Source: CAYSPG01 sp964432885
GTDB lineage: Bacteria > Bacteroidota > Bacteroidia > AKYH767-A > OLB10
Length of the DNA stretch: 64,000 bases
NCBI GenBank assembly: GCA_964432885.1
Contig: CAYSPG010000001.1
Location: forward strand, 62,001 to 126,000
Direction: 5' to 3'
Shown here one piece after another: positions 9,994 through 19,813 of the stretch (its first letter is position 1; each line of letters starts with the position of its first letter). The position numbers were made by a program, and so were the translations under genes. Under the pieces are notes generated by a model, which saw only the letters and a list, made by a program, of their open reading frames with translations, was not told the origin of the DNA and did not search any database.

Positions 9994-10084
9994 TAAAAGT
10001 TTACTGTTGAAATATAATTTTAGCACCCAATAGTGTTATCTGCTATATAGGTAAATTCACACCAATTTTTAAAAACTCAAAAGT

Positions 10085-13000
10085 ATCAAAAAGGTTTTCA
10101 AAATATTTTTAATTGTTTTTGGGTCGCTATTGCTGCTGCTTTTTGTTTTTACCATGCTGCTTCGCCTGCCATATGTTCAGTCATGGGCTGTTAACCGGGT
10201 TACAGGTTTTCTTTCGTCTGAACTAAAAACCAGAGTGGAAGTGGGCAGTGTTGACTTTGAGTTTTTCAGAAGTTTTGTGTTTAATGATGTTTATGTGCAG
10301 GATATGCATGATGACACATTGCTTTTTGTTTCAAACCTTAAAGCAACCATAGGCATGCATACGCTGTTTAGCGATAATAAAAAACTTGTGCTAAACAAAG
10401 TTCAGTTAACCAATGCCCGTATTGAACTAAAACGTTACAAAGAAGATAAAGGATTAAGCTTTCAGTTTTTGATTGATTATTTTGCTGCTGCTCCTACGGA
10501 TACGCTTCCTCCCAAACCATTTGATTTTTCAATCAACACCATTGTTTTACAAAACAATCATGTAACTTATCGCGATTTGCGGTGGGATGATACAACTCCT
10601 TGTATTGATTTTGAAGATGTAGATGTGCGGCACCTTAATGCAGAAATTGCAGACATAGAATTTTATACCGATTCGGTAGCCTGTATGTTTAATCAACTTT
10701 CGGCTGCAGAAAAATCAGGATTTAAAATTGACAGGTTTAAATGTAAAGGAGTTTTTTCTGCAAACCAAATGCGTTTTCAGGATATAAGTATCCAAACCCC
10801 TTTCTCAAAAGTAAATGCCAATTATTATTCAATGGAATTTGATTCCATAGATGACTTTTACAGCTATATAACCAACGTGCGGATGAAAGGAAGTTTTAGA
10901 GCAAGCACACTTTCGTCAAACGATATACAATATTTTGCAAAAGAACTTTTTGGATTAAATCAAACAATCCGATTTGAAGGAGCAGCGCATGGAACGGTTG
11001 ATAACATTAAAGCAAAAAATCTTTTTATCGCATTTGGAAAATCGAGCCTATTTAAAGGCGATGTAAGTCTTAATGGGCTGCCAGATGTGGAATCAACATT
11101 TTTAAATTTGAAAATTGAAAAGCTAACTGTAAACAAGCCCGACATCGAAACATTAAAAACATTTCCTTTTACCTCAAATGAGTTTATACAACTACCACAA
11201 AACCTGCTAACGCTTGGCAATGCAACGTACCATGGCGTGTTTACAGGATTTTATAACGACTTTGTTGCTTATGGCAACATCAGCACAGCACTTGGATACC
11301 TGTCAACCGATTTAAATTTAAAGTTTGATAGTGTAATGGATAAATCATCCTACTCAGGTAATCTTGTTGCAAACGAATTTGACTTTGGAAAATTCTGGAG
11401 CTTGGGCAGCACAGTTGGCAAAGCTTCTTTTAATGCCCAAATAAAAGGCACGGGATTTACTTCAGATAGGGTAAATGCAAAACTCTCGGCTTCGGTTTCG
11501 GCCATTGAGTTAAACAATTATACTTATCGCTCTATTGAAATGGATGGTGATGTTGCAAAAAAACTGTTTAATGGTTCTCTTACGGTTGATGACCCTAATA
11601 TTAATTTGGATTTTACGGGTAGTGTTGATTTTAGTCACAAGTTGCCTGTGTTTAATTTTTCGGCTGCTATAAAGGATGCAGCTATCTCTAAACTACACAT
11701 AACAAACCGCGATACATCTGCGCGGCTTACTGCCGATGCAACCTTAAATATGACTGGTTTAAAGTTTGACGATCTGGATGGAAATATTGATGTTGAAAAC
11801 ATTCAATACAGCGAACTAAATAATCAGGCAAATGTAAAATCAATTTCATTTTCATCTTCCAAAAACGGAAAGTCAAGATGGATTAATCTGCGTTCGGATA
11901 TAGCCGATGCTCATCTTGACGGAATGTTTAATATACGGGATGTGCCTGTGGCCATTACAATGGTATTAAAAAAATATTTGCCATCTGTATTTATTGGAAA
12001 CCAACCATTAGCAAATAAACTGCAGGCATGGTTTATATTTAATGGAAAAATTAAGCAACCCAATGATGTTCTTAATTTATTTGTGCCTGGACTGCGCATT
12101 AGCGACAGTACTAAATTTAGTGGCGAATTTAATTCTGCATCAGGAAAAATAAATGTAAATGTTGCAGCTCCATACATAGCATATAATACAATTAAGGGAG
12201 AAAGTGTTTCTATTGTTGCAGGAGATAAAAGCAACGAAATAGAATTTCACGTAACATCCAATCAGGTGTTTGTTTCCGACAGCATTTCGCTTAAAAATAT
12301 TTTTATTGATGGAAGCGCTCAAAAAAACCAATCCATGTTTTCTTTTAAAGTGCTTAATACCGATTCCTCCGCATCGCGCATTGACTTAAGAGCAGCCCAA
12401 AAATATTTTCCATACGGTGGAGCCGATTTTCATTTTGAGCCTTCAACACTTCTTATCGAAAATAAACCATGGACTATTAACCCTGGTAACACAATTCTAT
12501 TTGACAGCAGTAGTATTTCAATCAATAACCTAACTTTTTCATCAGGTACCGAATCGCTAACAGCATCAGGTACCGTTTCGCGCAGTAACAATAACAAGTT
12601 AAGGCTTACAGCCGAAAATTTTAATACCGCATCGTTAAAAACACTGCTTGCCGTTTATAATATTTCAATTGGTGGAGTAGCCAATGGGCATGTGGAAGTA
12701 GCAAACATTTATTCAAAGCCATTGGTTACAGGAGAAATGAATGTTTCGCATTTTGCCTTTTATGGCGACACACTTGGTGATGCCAGTGCTAAAATGGATT
12801 GGGTTACAGATGAAAAAAAAATTGCTATAGAAGGAAAAATTTTGCAAAACCAGTTTAAGGTGCTGGATATGGAAGGCAGTTATTTTTTTAAAGAGCATGA
12901 TGAGGTTGACTTTAAAATCAAAATTAACAAACTGAATATACAACCATTTAATCATTACCTGGATGGATTGGCTTCGGGGTTAAAAGGAAATTTATCAGCC

Positions 13001-14476
13001 AATTTGCATCTGTACGGCCTGGCAAAAGAACCATTTGTTACAGGCACGGCCAAAGTGCAACGCGGGGCAGTGCTTATTGAGTACCTTAACACCAACTACA
13101 CTTTTGTTACCGAAAACGAAATTGAATTAAAAGAAAGGTTTATTGAATTTAAAAATGTTGACATTAATGATGATGGTGGAAACAAGGCTGTTTTAAATGG
13201 CAGAATTTTTCATAACCATCTTTCTGATTTTACATTTGACCTTAACATTGATGCAATCAAAATGTTGGTGTTAAACACCAATGCAACACAAAACGAACTT
13301 TTTTACGGTAAAGGTTTTGCCAGTGGTTTTTTGCGGATTTTGGGCGACCTGGATATTGTTAAACTAAAAATTGGATTGAAAACTGAAAAAGGTACTCAGA
13401 TATTTATTCCACTTGGAAATCCTGAAGATGTTGGTGAAAATGATTTTATTCAATTTGTTTCCAATGACAGTACCAAAGAATTTTCAGAAGCAAAAGACAT
13501 TGACCTAACCGGCATTGACCTTGACTTTAAACTGGAAGCAACACCCGATGCAGAAGTGCAACTGCTGTTTGACCCAAAAATTGGTGATGTAATGCGGGGC
13601 AGGGGAACAGGGGATATAAACATGCAGATTACAAATGCAGGTGAGTTTAAAATGTATGGCGACTTTAATATTATGAGCGGAGATTATTTGTTTACACTGC
13701 AAAACATTATTAATAAAAAGTTTTTGCTTCAGGACGGTGTTATTTCGTGGAGCGGGTCACCGTATGATGCCATTATAGATGTTACCACTAAATACAATTT
13801 GCGTACTAGCATGTACGATTTAATTCCTGACTCAAGTACTCGCGGCCGTGTGCCTGTGGAAGTATTGCTTAATCTTAGCGGAAACCTTCTAAACCCAAAT
13901 GTAAAGTTTGATATTAATGTACCTGATACCGACCCTACCATACAAAGCGCTGTAAAAAGCAAACTTAGCAGCGACCAGGAATTGAATACCCAGGTATTTA
14001 GCCTGCTTGTACTAAACAGGTTTGCACGCAGCACCGAAGCCGATAAACAAACCAATGAAGGCAGCGGCAATGCAGTGGGTCAAAATGTAGGCGAACTCGT
14101 TTCAAGCCAACTTAGCAACTGGGCATCGCAGCTAAGCAGCACTGTTGACATTGGAGTTAATTACAGGCCGGGCGATGCACTTAATAACAAAGACGAATTT
14201 GAAGTTTCGCTTGCCACCGAACTTTTTAGCAGCAGAGTTTCGGTGGAAGGAAACTTTGGTGTGGCCAACAGCACCAGCCAAACCAGCAATATTATTGGCG
14301 ACTTTAACGTGGAGTTTAAAATTAATAAAGACGGCAATCTTAGAGCGCGGGCATTTAATAAAACCAACTCAAATAACCTTATTAATAATTTAAGCTCACA
14401 ATACACCCAAGGCATTGGTGTTTTTTACAGGCGCGAGTTTAACAACTTTAGCGAATTGCTAAAACGGAAAAACTAA
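10085..14476 (+). CDS. tamB: TamB-like translocation and assembly module protein (start codon uncertain)
   Basis: A roughly 1,460-aa protein with an N-terminal membrane anchor, a very long repetitive beta region and the conserved TamB/DUF490 C-terminal domain (MSGDYLFTLQNIINKKF, GSPYDAIIDVTTKYNLR, LRARAFNKTNSN). TamB spans the envelope and helps lipid transport and outer-membrane assembly. The frame is open back to a stop at 10070 but has no ATG/GTG/TTG before 10130, and starting at that TTG would cut the anchor helix. ATC at 10085 followed by KKVFKIFLIVFGSLLLL aligns with the usual MKK start, so either a rare ATC start, a mutation or a base error is likely. No gene lies between it and tsaD, which is divergent. 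Confidence 0.85.
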   Translation: MKKVFKIFLIVFGSLLLLLFVFTMLLRLPYVQSWAVNRVTGFLSSELKTRVEVGSVDFEFFRSFVFNDVYVQDMHDDTLLFVSNLKATIGMHTLFSDNKKLVLNKVQLTNARIELKRYKEDKGLSFQFLIDYFAAAPTDTLPPKPFDFSINTIVLQNNHVTYRDLRWDDTTPCIDFEDVDVRHLNAEIADIEFYTDSVACMFNQLSAAEKSGFKIDRFKCKGVFSANQMRFQDISIQTPFSKVNANYYSMEFDSIDDFYSYITNVRMKGSFRASTLSSNDIQYFAKELFGLNQTIRFEGAAHGTVDNIKAKNLFIAFGKSSLFKGDVSLNGLPDVESTFLNLKIEKLTVNKPDIETLKTFPFTSNEFIQLPQNLLTLGNATYHGVFTGFYNDFVAYGNISTALGYLSTDLNLKFDSVMDKSSYSGNLVANEFDFGKFWSLGSTVGKASFNAQIKGTGFTSDRVNAKLSASVSAIELNNYTYRSIEMDGDVAKKLFNGSLTVDDPNINLDFTGSVDFSHKLPVFNFSAAIKDAAISKLHITNRDTSARLTADATLNMTGLKFDDLDGNIDVENIQYSELNNQANVKSISFSSSKNGKSRWINLRSDIADAHLDGMFNIRDVPVAITMVLKKYLPSVFIGNQPLANKLQAWFIFNGKIKQPNDVLNLFVPGLRISDSTKFSGEFNSASGKINVNVAAPYIAYNTIKGESVSIVAGDKSNEIEFHVTSNQVFVSDSISLKNIFIDGSAQKNQSMFSFKVLNTDSSASRIDLRAAQKYFPYGGADFHFEPSTLLIENKPWTINPGNTILFDSSSISINNLTFSSGTESLTASGTVSRSNNNKLRLTAENFNTASLKTLLAVYNISIGGVANGHVEVANIYSKPLVTGEMNVSHFAFYGDTLGDASAKMDWVTDEKKIAIEGKILQNQFKVLDMEGSYFFKEHDEVDFKIKINKLNIQPFNHYLDGLASGLKGNLSANLHLYGLAKEPFVTGTAKVQRGAVLIEYLNTNYTFVTENEIELKERFIEFKNVDINDDGGNKAVLNGRIFHNHLSDFTFDLNIDAIKMLVLNTNATQNELFYGKGFASGFLRILGDLDIVKLKIGLKTEKGTQIFIPLGNPEDVGENDFIQFVSNDSTKEFSEAKDIDLTGIDLDFKLEATPDAEVQLLFDPKIGDVMRGRGTGDINMQITNAGEFKMYGDFNIMSGDYLFTLQNIINKKFLLQDGVISWSGSPYDAIIDVTTKYNLRTSMYDLIPDSSTRGRVPVEVLLNLSGNLLNPNVKFDINVPDTDPTIQSAVKSKLSSDQELNTQVFSLLVLNRFARSTEADKQTNEGSGNAVGQNVGELVSSQLSNWASQLSSTVDIGVNYRPGDALNNKDEFEVSLATELFSSRVSVEGNFGVANSTSQTSNIIGDFNVEFKINKDGNLRARAFNKTNSNNLINNLSSQYTQGIGVFYRREFNNFSELLKRKN

Positions 14477-14585
14477 AAAAGGGTAGCCTTCTTTTATTTC
14501 TGGTGGTTTTTTTTATGCACCAACTTTTAGATATTATACAAGCAAGAATAATTGATTACAGGTTTTGAAATAAGCGAACTAATAA

Positions 14586-14593
14586 TACTTTTG
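14586..14593 (+). promoter_or_regulatory. -7 box (TACTTTTG) of tRNA-Met
   Basis: TACTTTTG matches TAnnTTTG, with TTTTG at 14563-14567 at -33 distance (19 bp). It lies 27 bp before the mature tRNA 5' end. Confidence 0.6.
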
Positions 14594-14619
14594 CAGCCTC
14601 AATTTTAAAAAATGAATTT

Positions 14620-14693
14620 GGCGAGGTAGCTCAGATGGTTAGAGCGCAGGATTCATAACCCTGAGGTCGGGGGTTCGACTCCCCCCTTCGCTA
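14620..14693 (+). tRNA. tRNA-Met (anticodon CAT)
   Basis: A complete 74-nt cloverleaf can be folded: acceptor GGCGAGG with CTTCGCT, D arm GCTC/GAGC with AGATGGTTA loop, anticodon loop TTCATAA with anticodon CAT, T arm GGGGG-TTCGACT-CCCCC and discriminator A; CCA is not encoded. The A31-C39 pair at the top of the anticodon stem is a mismatch. CAT can also belong to initiator tRNA or to tRNA-Ile2 (lysidine); the G1-U72 wobble and A73 do not settle this, but elongator Met is the best reading. Confidence 0.9.
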
Positions 14694-14744
14694 CAAACAG
14701 AAACGATATCAGCTAATGTACACCGTTGGCTGATATTTTTGTTT

Positions 14745-15314
14745 TTACCCAATGCGGTGTTTAACCACAGCATCAATTTTTTGCAATAACTGCAGCGGGC
14801 GAAAATTTCTCCAATTCAAGTTGTTTAACTCTCCACCAAAAAGCAGGTAGTAATCAATATTGTTTTTCTGAAGCTCGGCAAGTACATGCTCACGAAAGTT
14901 AATTGCCGCAATCCATCCGTATTCAAAAACTTCCTCGTACCATTCCTGGTAATAGCAATCGTCACTGGCATGAAAGTTTAATACATTTTCGCCAATTAAA
15001 ATAAATTTGCTTATGCCATTTCGTTGCATGCTTTCAATTACATCGCGCTTAAAAGTCATAACATCATTATTTATGGCATCGTTCCATTCGCCAATTAATT
15101 CAATGATGGTAAACCCGTTTTCGTAATCGGCAAAAATAACTTTAAGGTATAAAGTAGGGGAGCCAAAGTCGTCCCACTGTGGGTGAATAAAATAATTGTA
15201 AATCGTGTTGCTATATTCAAACTCGCTGTACTCACGTCCATAAAAAGGACTTAGCTCATCTTCAGACGATGCATACAAATCGCGCCAGCTATAAAAAGGC
15301 TCTATATCTTGCAT
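14745..15314 (-). CDS. Conserved Bacteroidota protein of unknown function
   Basis: A 189-aa, acidic and aromatic-rich protein without signal peptide or membrane helix (YFIHPQWDDFGSPTLYLK, FTIIELIGEWNDAINND). I recall similar conserved hypotheticals across Bacteroidota but know no function. It ends 8 bp after murQ begins its stop region and is read in the same direction, so it is probably co-transcribed downstream of murQ. Confidence 0.7.
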   Translation of the reverse strand: MQDIEPFYSWRDLYASSEDELSPFYGREYSEFEYSNTIYNYFIHPQWDDFGSPTLYLKVIFADYENGFTIIELIGEWNDAINNDVMTFKRDVIESMQRNGISKFILIGENVLNFHASDDCYYQEWYEEVFEYGWIAAINFREHVLAELQKNNIDYYLLFGGELNNLNWRNFRPLQLLQKIDAVVKHRIG

Positions 15315-15322
15315 TATTTTTT

Positions 15323-16141
15323 TTAGTTTCCACGATTTTTTTTACTCGCTACCGCTTTTCTAACACTGCCAAATTTTTTCAGCAGGCGCAATGATTCTTT
15401 TTTCGTTAAGTTAAGTTGTTGCATTATCATTCTTGTTCCGCGGTCAATAAGTTTGTTGTTGCTTAGTCGCATATCCACCATCTTATTACCTTTTACACGT
15501 CCAAGTTTTATCATTACCGAAGTTGATAGCATATTAAGCACTAATTTTTGTGATGTTCCGGCTTTCATTCGTGTGCTTCCGGTTACAAATTCCGGTCCCG
15601 TAATAATTTCTATAGGGAAATCGGCATACGCTGCAAGTGGCGAATTGCTATTACACACAATGCATCCTGTACTGATTTTTCTTTTTTGACATTCGCGCAA
15701 AGCGCCAACAACATAAGGTGTGGTGCCTGATGCGGCTATTCCAACTACCACATCTTTTTTGGTAACGTTGTGTTTCTTCAAATCATACCATCCGCCCATG
15801 TCATTGTCTTCGGCAAACTCAACTGCTTTGCGTATAGCGGTATCACCACCTGCAATCAATCCAATTACCAAACCATGTGGAACACCGTAGGTAGGAGGGC
15901 ATTCACTTGCATCAACAACACCAAGCCGGCCGCTTGTGCCTGCGCCAATATAAAACAGCCTGCCTCCTGATTTCATTTTTTTTATAACGGCCTGTGAAAG
16001 TTTTTCAATTGCCGGTATGGCGTACTTAATTATTCCCGGCACACGGTGGTCTTCTTTATTTATGGATTGCAATATCTCATTCACACTCATTTTTTCAAGG
16101 TGATTATATCGCGAATCTTTTTCGGTAGTACGTAATTTCAT
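15323..16141 (-). CDS. murQ: N-acetylmuramic acid 6-phosphate etherase MurQ
   Basis: A SIS-domain enzyme that cleaves the lactyl ether of MurNAc-6-phosphate during peptidoglycan recycling. Family signatures visible are TTEKDSRYNHLEKMS at the start, YIGAGTSGRLGVVDASECPPTYG, GIAASGTTPYVVGAL and the MurQ motif GPEFVTGSTRMKAGTSQK. The Met at 16141 (MKLRTTEKDS) gives 272 aa; the open frame extends further up but through a hydrophobic non-homologous stretch that contains the promoter. Confidence 0.95.
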   Translation of the reverse strand: MKLRTTEKDSRYNHLEKMSVNEILQSINKEDHRVPGIIKYAIPAIEKLSQAVIKKMKSGGRLFYIGAGTSGRLGVVDASECPPTYGVPHGLVIGLIAGGDTAIRKAVEFAEDNDMGGWYDLKKHNVTKKDVVVGIAASGTTPYVVGALRECQKRKISTGCIVCNSNSPLAAYADFPIEIITGPEFVTGSTRMKAGTSQKLVLNMLSTSVMIKLGRVKGNKMVDMRLSNNKLIDRGTRMIMQQLNLTKKESLRLLKKFGSVRKAVASKKNRGN

Positions 16142-16147
16142 CAGGTG

Positions 16148-16155
16148 CAAAATTA
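16148..16155 (-). promoter_or_regulatory. -7 box (TAATTTTG) of murQ
   Basis: CAAAATTA on the plus strand reads TAATTTTG on the minus strand, six bases before the murQ ATG, again suggesting a leaderless transcript. Confidence 0.55.
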
Positions 16156-16206
16156 AAAAGATGCAGAATAAAATAGATGGAGGCAAATGCATTAAGTCAA
16201 AAAAAA

Positions 16207-16230
16207 ACAGCACTCACATCCGAGTGCTGT
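16207..16230 (-). terminator. Intrinsic terminator downstream of apaG
   Basis: Perfect 9-bp stem ACAGCACTC / GAGTGCTGT with a 6-base loop, flanked by A and T runs on both sides. It lies 25 bp past the apaG stop on the minus strand and upstream of murQ, so it insulates murQ from apaG transcription. Confidence 0.85.
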
Positions 16231-16255
16231 TTTTTTTAAAATAAATAATTGTACG

Positions 16256-16642
16256 TTAGTTTAGTTTACATGGTACCACCATTTTAAATTCAGGAATTTT
16301 TACATAAAAAAGCCTTTGGTCGTTTTGTCGTTCCATTAAGTAGGTGCCAAACATTTTTCCAATTTCGGTATTTAAGTTACAACCCGAAACATATTTGTAA
16401 TGCTCACCTGGAGGTATAGTGGGTTGTTCGCCAACAACTCCTTCGCCTTCCACTTCGCGCCTACCGTTATCGCTGTCCACTATATACCAATGTCTGCGCT
16501 TTAGCTTAATGGTTTCATCACTCTCATTATAGATGGTGATGCGGTAAGCAAAAACATAATGATGCTGCTGTGGGTTTGAATGTGTAGGTTGAAAAAACGT
16601 TTCTACTGTAACTTTTATACCGGCTGTAACTTCTGTAAACAT
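16256..16642 (-). CDS. apaG: ApaG family protein
   Basis: The 128-aa product is a single ApaG fibronectin-like beta domain: VTAGIKVTVETFFQ at the N-terminus, YVFAYRITIYNES, RRHWYIVDSDNG and EGVVGEQPTIPPGEHYKYVSG, all typical of ApaG. The family is a small stand-alone domain linked to Co/Mg resistance phenotypes in enterobacteria and also found fused to F-box proteins; the biochemical role here is unknown. It is monocistronic, bounded by a terminator and its own promoter. Confidence 0.93.
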   Translation of the reverse strand: MFTEVTAGIKVTVETFFQPTHSNPQQHHYVFAYRITIYNESDETIKLKRRHWYIVDSDNGRREVEGEGVVGEQPTIPPGEHYKYVSGCNLNTEIGKMFGTYLMERQNDQRLFYVKIPEFKMVVPCKLN

Positions 16643-16691
16643 AGATTGTGGTGATTTGATTTACGTGGTTAAAAATATCCTGTATGCAATG

Positions 16692-16699
16692 CAAACTTA
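16692..16699 (-). promoter_or_regulatory. -7 box (TAAGTTTG) of apaG
   Basis: CAAACTTA on the plus strand reads TAAGTTTG on the minus strand, matching TAnnTTTG, 50 bp upstream of the apaG start. Confidence 0.5.
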
Positions 16700-16789
16700 T
16701 ATATTATTTGACAAAAGTGTAGTTTTTATGGGTGAAATAAATGGTTAAGCCGTTTATTAAATAATCAAGAGCGAAACAGCACTTTAAAA

Positions 16790-17734
16790 TTAATGTATTC
16801 CCTTTGAAGCAAGGTACCTTTCGGCATCCAGTGCTGCCATACAACCCGACCCGGCAGCAGTTACGGCTTGCCGGTAATATTTATCCTGTGCATCTCCGGC
16901 TGCAAAAACACCTTCGATGTTTGTTTTAGATGTTCCGGGTACGGTTTTTATATAGCCGGTTTCATCCATCTCAATCCAGTTTTTAAATATTTCGGTGTTT
17001 GGTTTATGGCCAATGGCAACAAAAAAACCGGTTACATTAAGCATTCTTTCTTCTCCGGTTTTAATATTAAATACACGGGCTCCGGTAACCGTTTTGTCTC
17101 CTAAAATTTCCTTTGTTTCGGTGTTCCAAAGCACTTCAATGTTTTCGGTATGTTCAACACGATGTTGCATTGCTTTTGATGCTCTCATTTCATCCCGCCT
17201 TACTATCATGTAAACTTTTTTGCAAAGTTTGGCAAGGTAAGTTGCTTCTTCTGCTGCAGTATCACCAGCGCCAACTATAGCCACTTCATGCCCACGAAAA
17301 AAATATCCATCACAAACTGCACAAGCCGATACCCCAAAGCCATTTAGCCGCTGCTCGCTATCTAAGCCCAGCCACTTTGCCGATGCACCGGTTGAAATAA
17401 TAATAGTATCTGCTGTAATTTCTTTACTCTCATCAACAGTAACTTTGTGTACTGGTCCGGTAAAATCAACAGAGCTAACATAACCCCATCTTACATCAGT
17501 GCCAAAGCGTTCGGCCTGTTGCTGAAAATCCACCATCATTTCTGGTCCCATGGTTCCCTTAGGGTAACCCGGATAATTTTCTACCTCTGTAGTTATGGTT
17601 AATTGTCCTCCCGGTTGTAGTCCTTGATATAAAACAGGTTTTAAGTCGGCACGCGCAGCATAAATGGCTGCAGTATATCCGGCAGGTCCTGATCCAATAA
17701 TTAAACACTTAACATGTTCTTTTTCTTCTGACAT
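16790..17734 (-). CDS. trxB: Thioredoxin-disulfide reductase TrxB
   Basis: The 314-aa product is a complete low-molecular-weight thioredoxin reductase: FAD-binding GSGPAGYTAAIYAAR near the N-terminus, the redox-active CAVC at about residue 138 (SACAVCDGYFF), the NADPH-binding GAGDTAAEEA, and the C-terminal GVFAAGDAQD. It passes electrons from NADPH to thioredoxin in the cytoplasm. Bacillithiol synthesis (bshC) is encoded in the same region, so this genome has both thiol systems. Confidence 0.97.
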   Translation of the reverse strand: MSEEKEHVKCLIIGSGPAGYTAAIYAARADLKPVLYQGLQPGGQLTITTEVENYPGYPKGTMGPEMMVDFQQQAERFGTDVRWGYVSSVDFTGPVHKVTVDESKEITADTIIISTGASAKWLGLDSEQRLNGFGVSACAVCDGYFFRGHEVAIVGAGDTAAEEATYLAKLCKKVYMIVRRDEMRASKAMQHRVEHTENIEVLWNTETKEILGDKTVTGARVFNIKTGEERMLNVTGFFVAIGHKPNTEIFKNWIEMDETGYIKTVPGTSKTNIEGVFAAGDAQDKYYRQAVTAAGSGCMAALDAERYLASKGIH

Positions 17735-17758
17735 AAAAATTGCTTCGCACTTATTTAT

Positions 17759-18490
17759 TTATTTATACTCATTTACTTTTTTTAACGACTCGTTTGCCGC
17801 AATAATTTCATCTTGTAATTTGGTTATTTCGTTACGAAACTTTAAAATTTCGGCATCAAGTTCTTTGTTTTCTTTTTCCATTTTACTGCTGCGCTCCTGC
17901 AGTTTAGCGGCATTTTCATCTCCGGCAATTATTTTTTTATCATTATCGGCAATAGATTTTTTATTGCGTTCAATTTTTTTTTCGTTTGATGCAATGTCAT
18001 TTAGCTTATCGGTGCTTTTGCTTTGCAGTTTTTTAATTACTTCATTGTAATAAGTTTGGTAATGATAACGAACATAATTTTTTACAAACATTTCACCTTT
18101 GGCAAATTCTTCTTTGTACAAAACATGACCAAAATGAATATCGTAACCGGGGCTAAACATAAAAGCCACAGCTGTGCCCGAAGATTCTGAATTAAATGAC
18201 GTACGTAAATCAATACGCAAACCAGATACTTCGCTAAAAGCATGCTTCTCAATAACAAGCATGCTTTTTTGAAGCTTTGATGTTTTTACGTCAAATGTTT
18301 TTTTTACAAAATCAGAATAGGTTTCCATGCAATAGCTTACATCCTGATCGAGATGGGCTGTCCAAGAATCAATGTCGCGTGACTCTTCGTTTTTTGCAGT
18401 CCGGTCTTCAATCTCAAGCCGCTGTGCATTGGAGATGATAGAAATGGAGGCAAATAATGCAGTAAAGGCAAATTTTGTTTTAAGGTTCAT
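17759..18490 (-). CDS. Secreted coiled-coil protein of unknown function
   Basis: A 243-aa product with a signal peptide (KTKFAFTALFASISIISNA before QRLEIEDR), a mixed N-terminal domain (YCMETYSDFVKKTFDVK) and a C-terminal coiled coil at about residues 150-240 rich in K, E, N (repeats of the KKSIADNDKKI type). Probably periplasmic. It sits between purA and trxB on the same strand. Confidence 0.8.
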   Translation of the reverse strand: MNLKTKFAFTALFASISIISNAQRLEIEDRTAKNEESRDIDSWTAHLDQDVSYCMETYSDFVKKTFDVKTSKLQKSMLVIEKHAFSEVSGLRIDLRTSFNSESSGTAVAFMFSPGYDIHFGHVLYKEEFAKGEMFVKNYVRYHYQTYYNEVIKKLQSKSTDKLNDIASNEKKIERNKKSIADNDKKIIAGDENAAKLQERSSKMEKENKELDAEILKFRNEITKLQDEIIAANESLKKVNEYK

Positions 18491-18511
18491 TTTATTTGTT
18501 TTAAAAATTTA

Positions 18512-19795
18512 TTATAATACTTGAACTGCTTCGCGCATTATTGTTTGTTTGCGGTTTGGGCCAACGGAAACAATGGTTATGGGGACATTAACTTCTGATT
18601 CGATAAATTCGATATAACCTGCAAGCTCAGCAGGTAATTGCTCTACATTGGTTACCCCGGTAAGGTCGTTACTCCAACCTTTTATTGTTTTGTAGTGTGG
18701 AACCGGCACATCATTCACAACCTCAAACGGAATTCGTTTAGTTAGTTTGCCTTTAACAACATAGTCGGTACAAACATTAAGCTCATCAAATCCGCTTAGC
18801 ACATCAGGCTTCATCATCATAAGTTTGGTAACTCCATTAAGCATTACCGAATATTTAAGCGCAGGTAAATCAAGCCATCCGCAGCGCCTTGGTCTTCCGG
18901 TAGTACTTCCAAATTCGTTGCCCGCTTTACGCATGCGTTCACCGGTTTGGTTTTCAAGTTCGGTTGGAAACGGGCCGCTGCCAACTCTTGTGCAATAGGC
19001 TTTAAAAACACCAAATACATCGCCTATACTTGATGGAGAAATTCCCAAGCCAGTACATGCACCGGCTGTAATTGTATTGGATGATGTTACAAAAGGATAT
19101 GAGCCAAAGTCAATATCAAGCAACGAACCTTGTGCGCCCTCAGCAAGAATTTTTTTTCCACTCAAAAGCAACTCATTAATCTCGTATTCACCATCAATTA
19201 AAGTCATTTGTTTTATTGCGTCAACCCCTTTCATCCATTCGTTTATTTCGTCATCGGTGGCTGTACGGTAATTGTAAAAAGCTAAAAGTTCATTGTGTTT
19301 GCTAATAAGGGTTGAAAATACTTTTGAAAAATCTTTACGTTCGGTGTCGCCAACACGCATTCCGTTGCGTCCGGTCTTATCCATATAAGCCGGCCCAATT
19401 CCTTTTAATGTTGAACCAATTTTTGTTTTTCCTTTTATTGTTTCCGAAGCAGCATCAAGCAAGCGATGGGTAGGTAAAATTAAATGTGCTTTGCGTGAAA
19501 TCCACAGCCGCTTTTTTACGTCCACTCCAAGCTTGAGCAAGGCATCAATTTCTTTTTTAAAAGTTACAGGGTCAATAACTACACCATTGCCAATCACATT
19601 TATTTTTCCTTCACGAAAAATACCTGATGGTATTGTGTGCAATACATGTTTTATTCCATCAAATTCAAGCGTGTGGCCAGCATTGGGGCCACCCTGAAAA
19701 CGCGCTATCACATCATATTTTGGTGTAAGCACATCCACCAATTTTCCTTTTCCTTCATCGCCCCATTGTAATCCTAACAATACGTCAACCTTCAT
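18512..19795 (-). CDS. purA: Adenylosuccinate synthase PurA
   Basis: Catalyses GTP-dependent formation of adenylosuccinate from IMP and aspartate, the first committed step to AMP. Visible are the P-loop-like GLQWGDEGKGKLVD at residues 8-21, the switch region GGPNAGHT with catalytic His, the IMP-binding GPAYMDKTGR, EGAQGSLLDIDFGSYPFVTSSN and TTGRPRRCGW, all characteristic. 427 aa is the normal length. Confidence 0.98.
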   Translation of the reverse strand: MKVDVLLGLQWGDEGKGKLVDVLTPKYDVIARFQGGPNAGHTLEFDGIKHVLHTIPSGIFREGKINVIGNGVVIDPVTFKKEIDALLKLGVDVKKRLWISRKAHLILPTHRLLDAASETIKGKTKIGSTLKGIGPAYMDKTGRNGMRVGDTERKDFSKVFSTLISKHNELLAFYNYRTATDDEINEWMKGVDAIKQMTLIDGEYEINELLLSGKKILAEGAQGSLLDIDFGSYPFVTSSNTITAGACTGLGISPSSIGDVFGVFKAYCTRVGSGPFPTELENQTGERMRKAGNEFGSTTGRPRRCGWLDLPALKYSVMLNGVTKLMMMKPDVLSGFDELNVCTDYVVKGKLTKRIPFEVVNDVPVPHYKTIKGWSNDLTGVTNVEQLPAELAGYIEFIESEVNVPITIVSVGPNRKQTIMREAVQVL

Positions 19796-19813
19796 TTAAG
19801 TAGTATTTATTTT

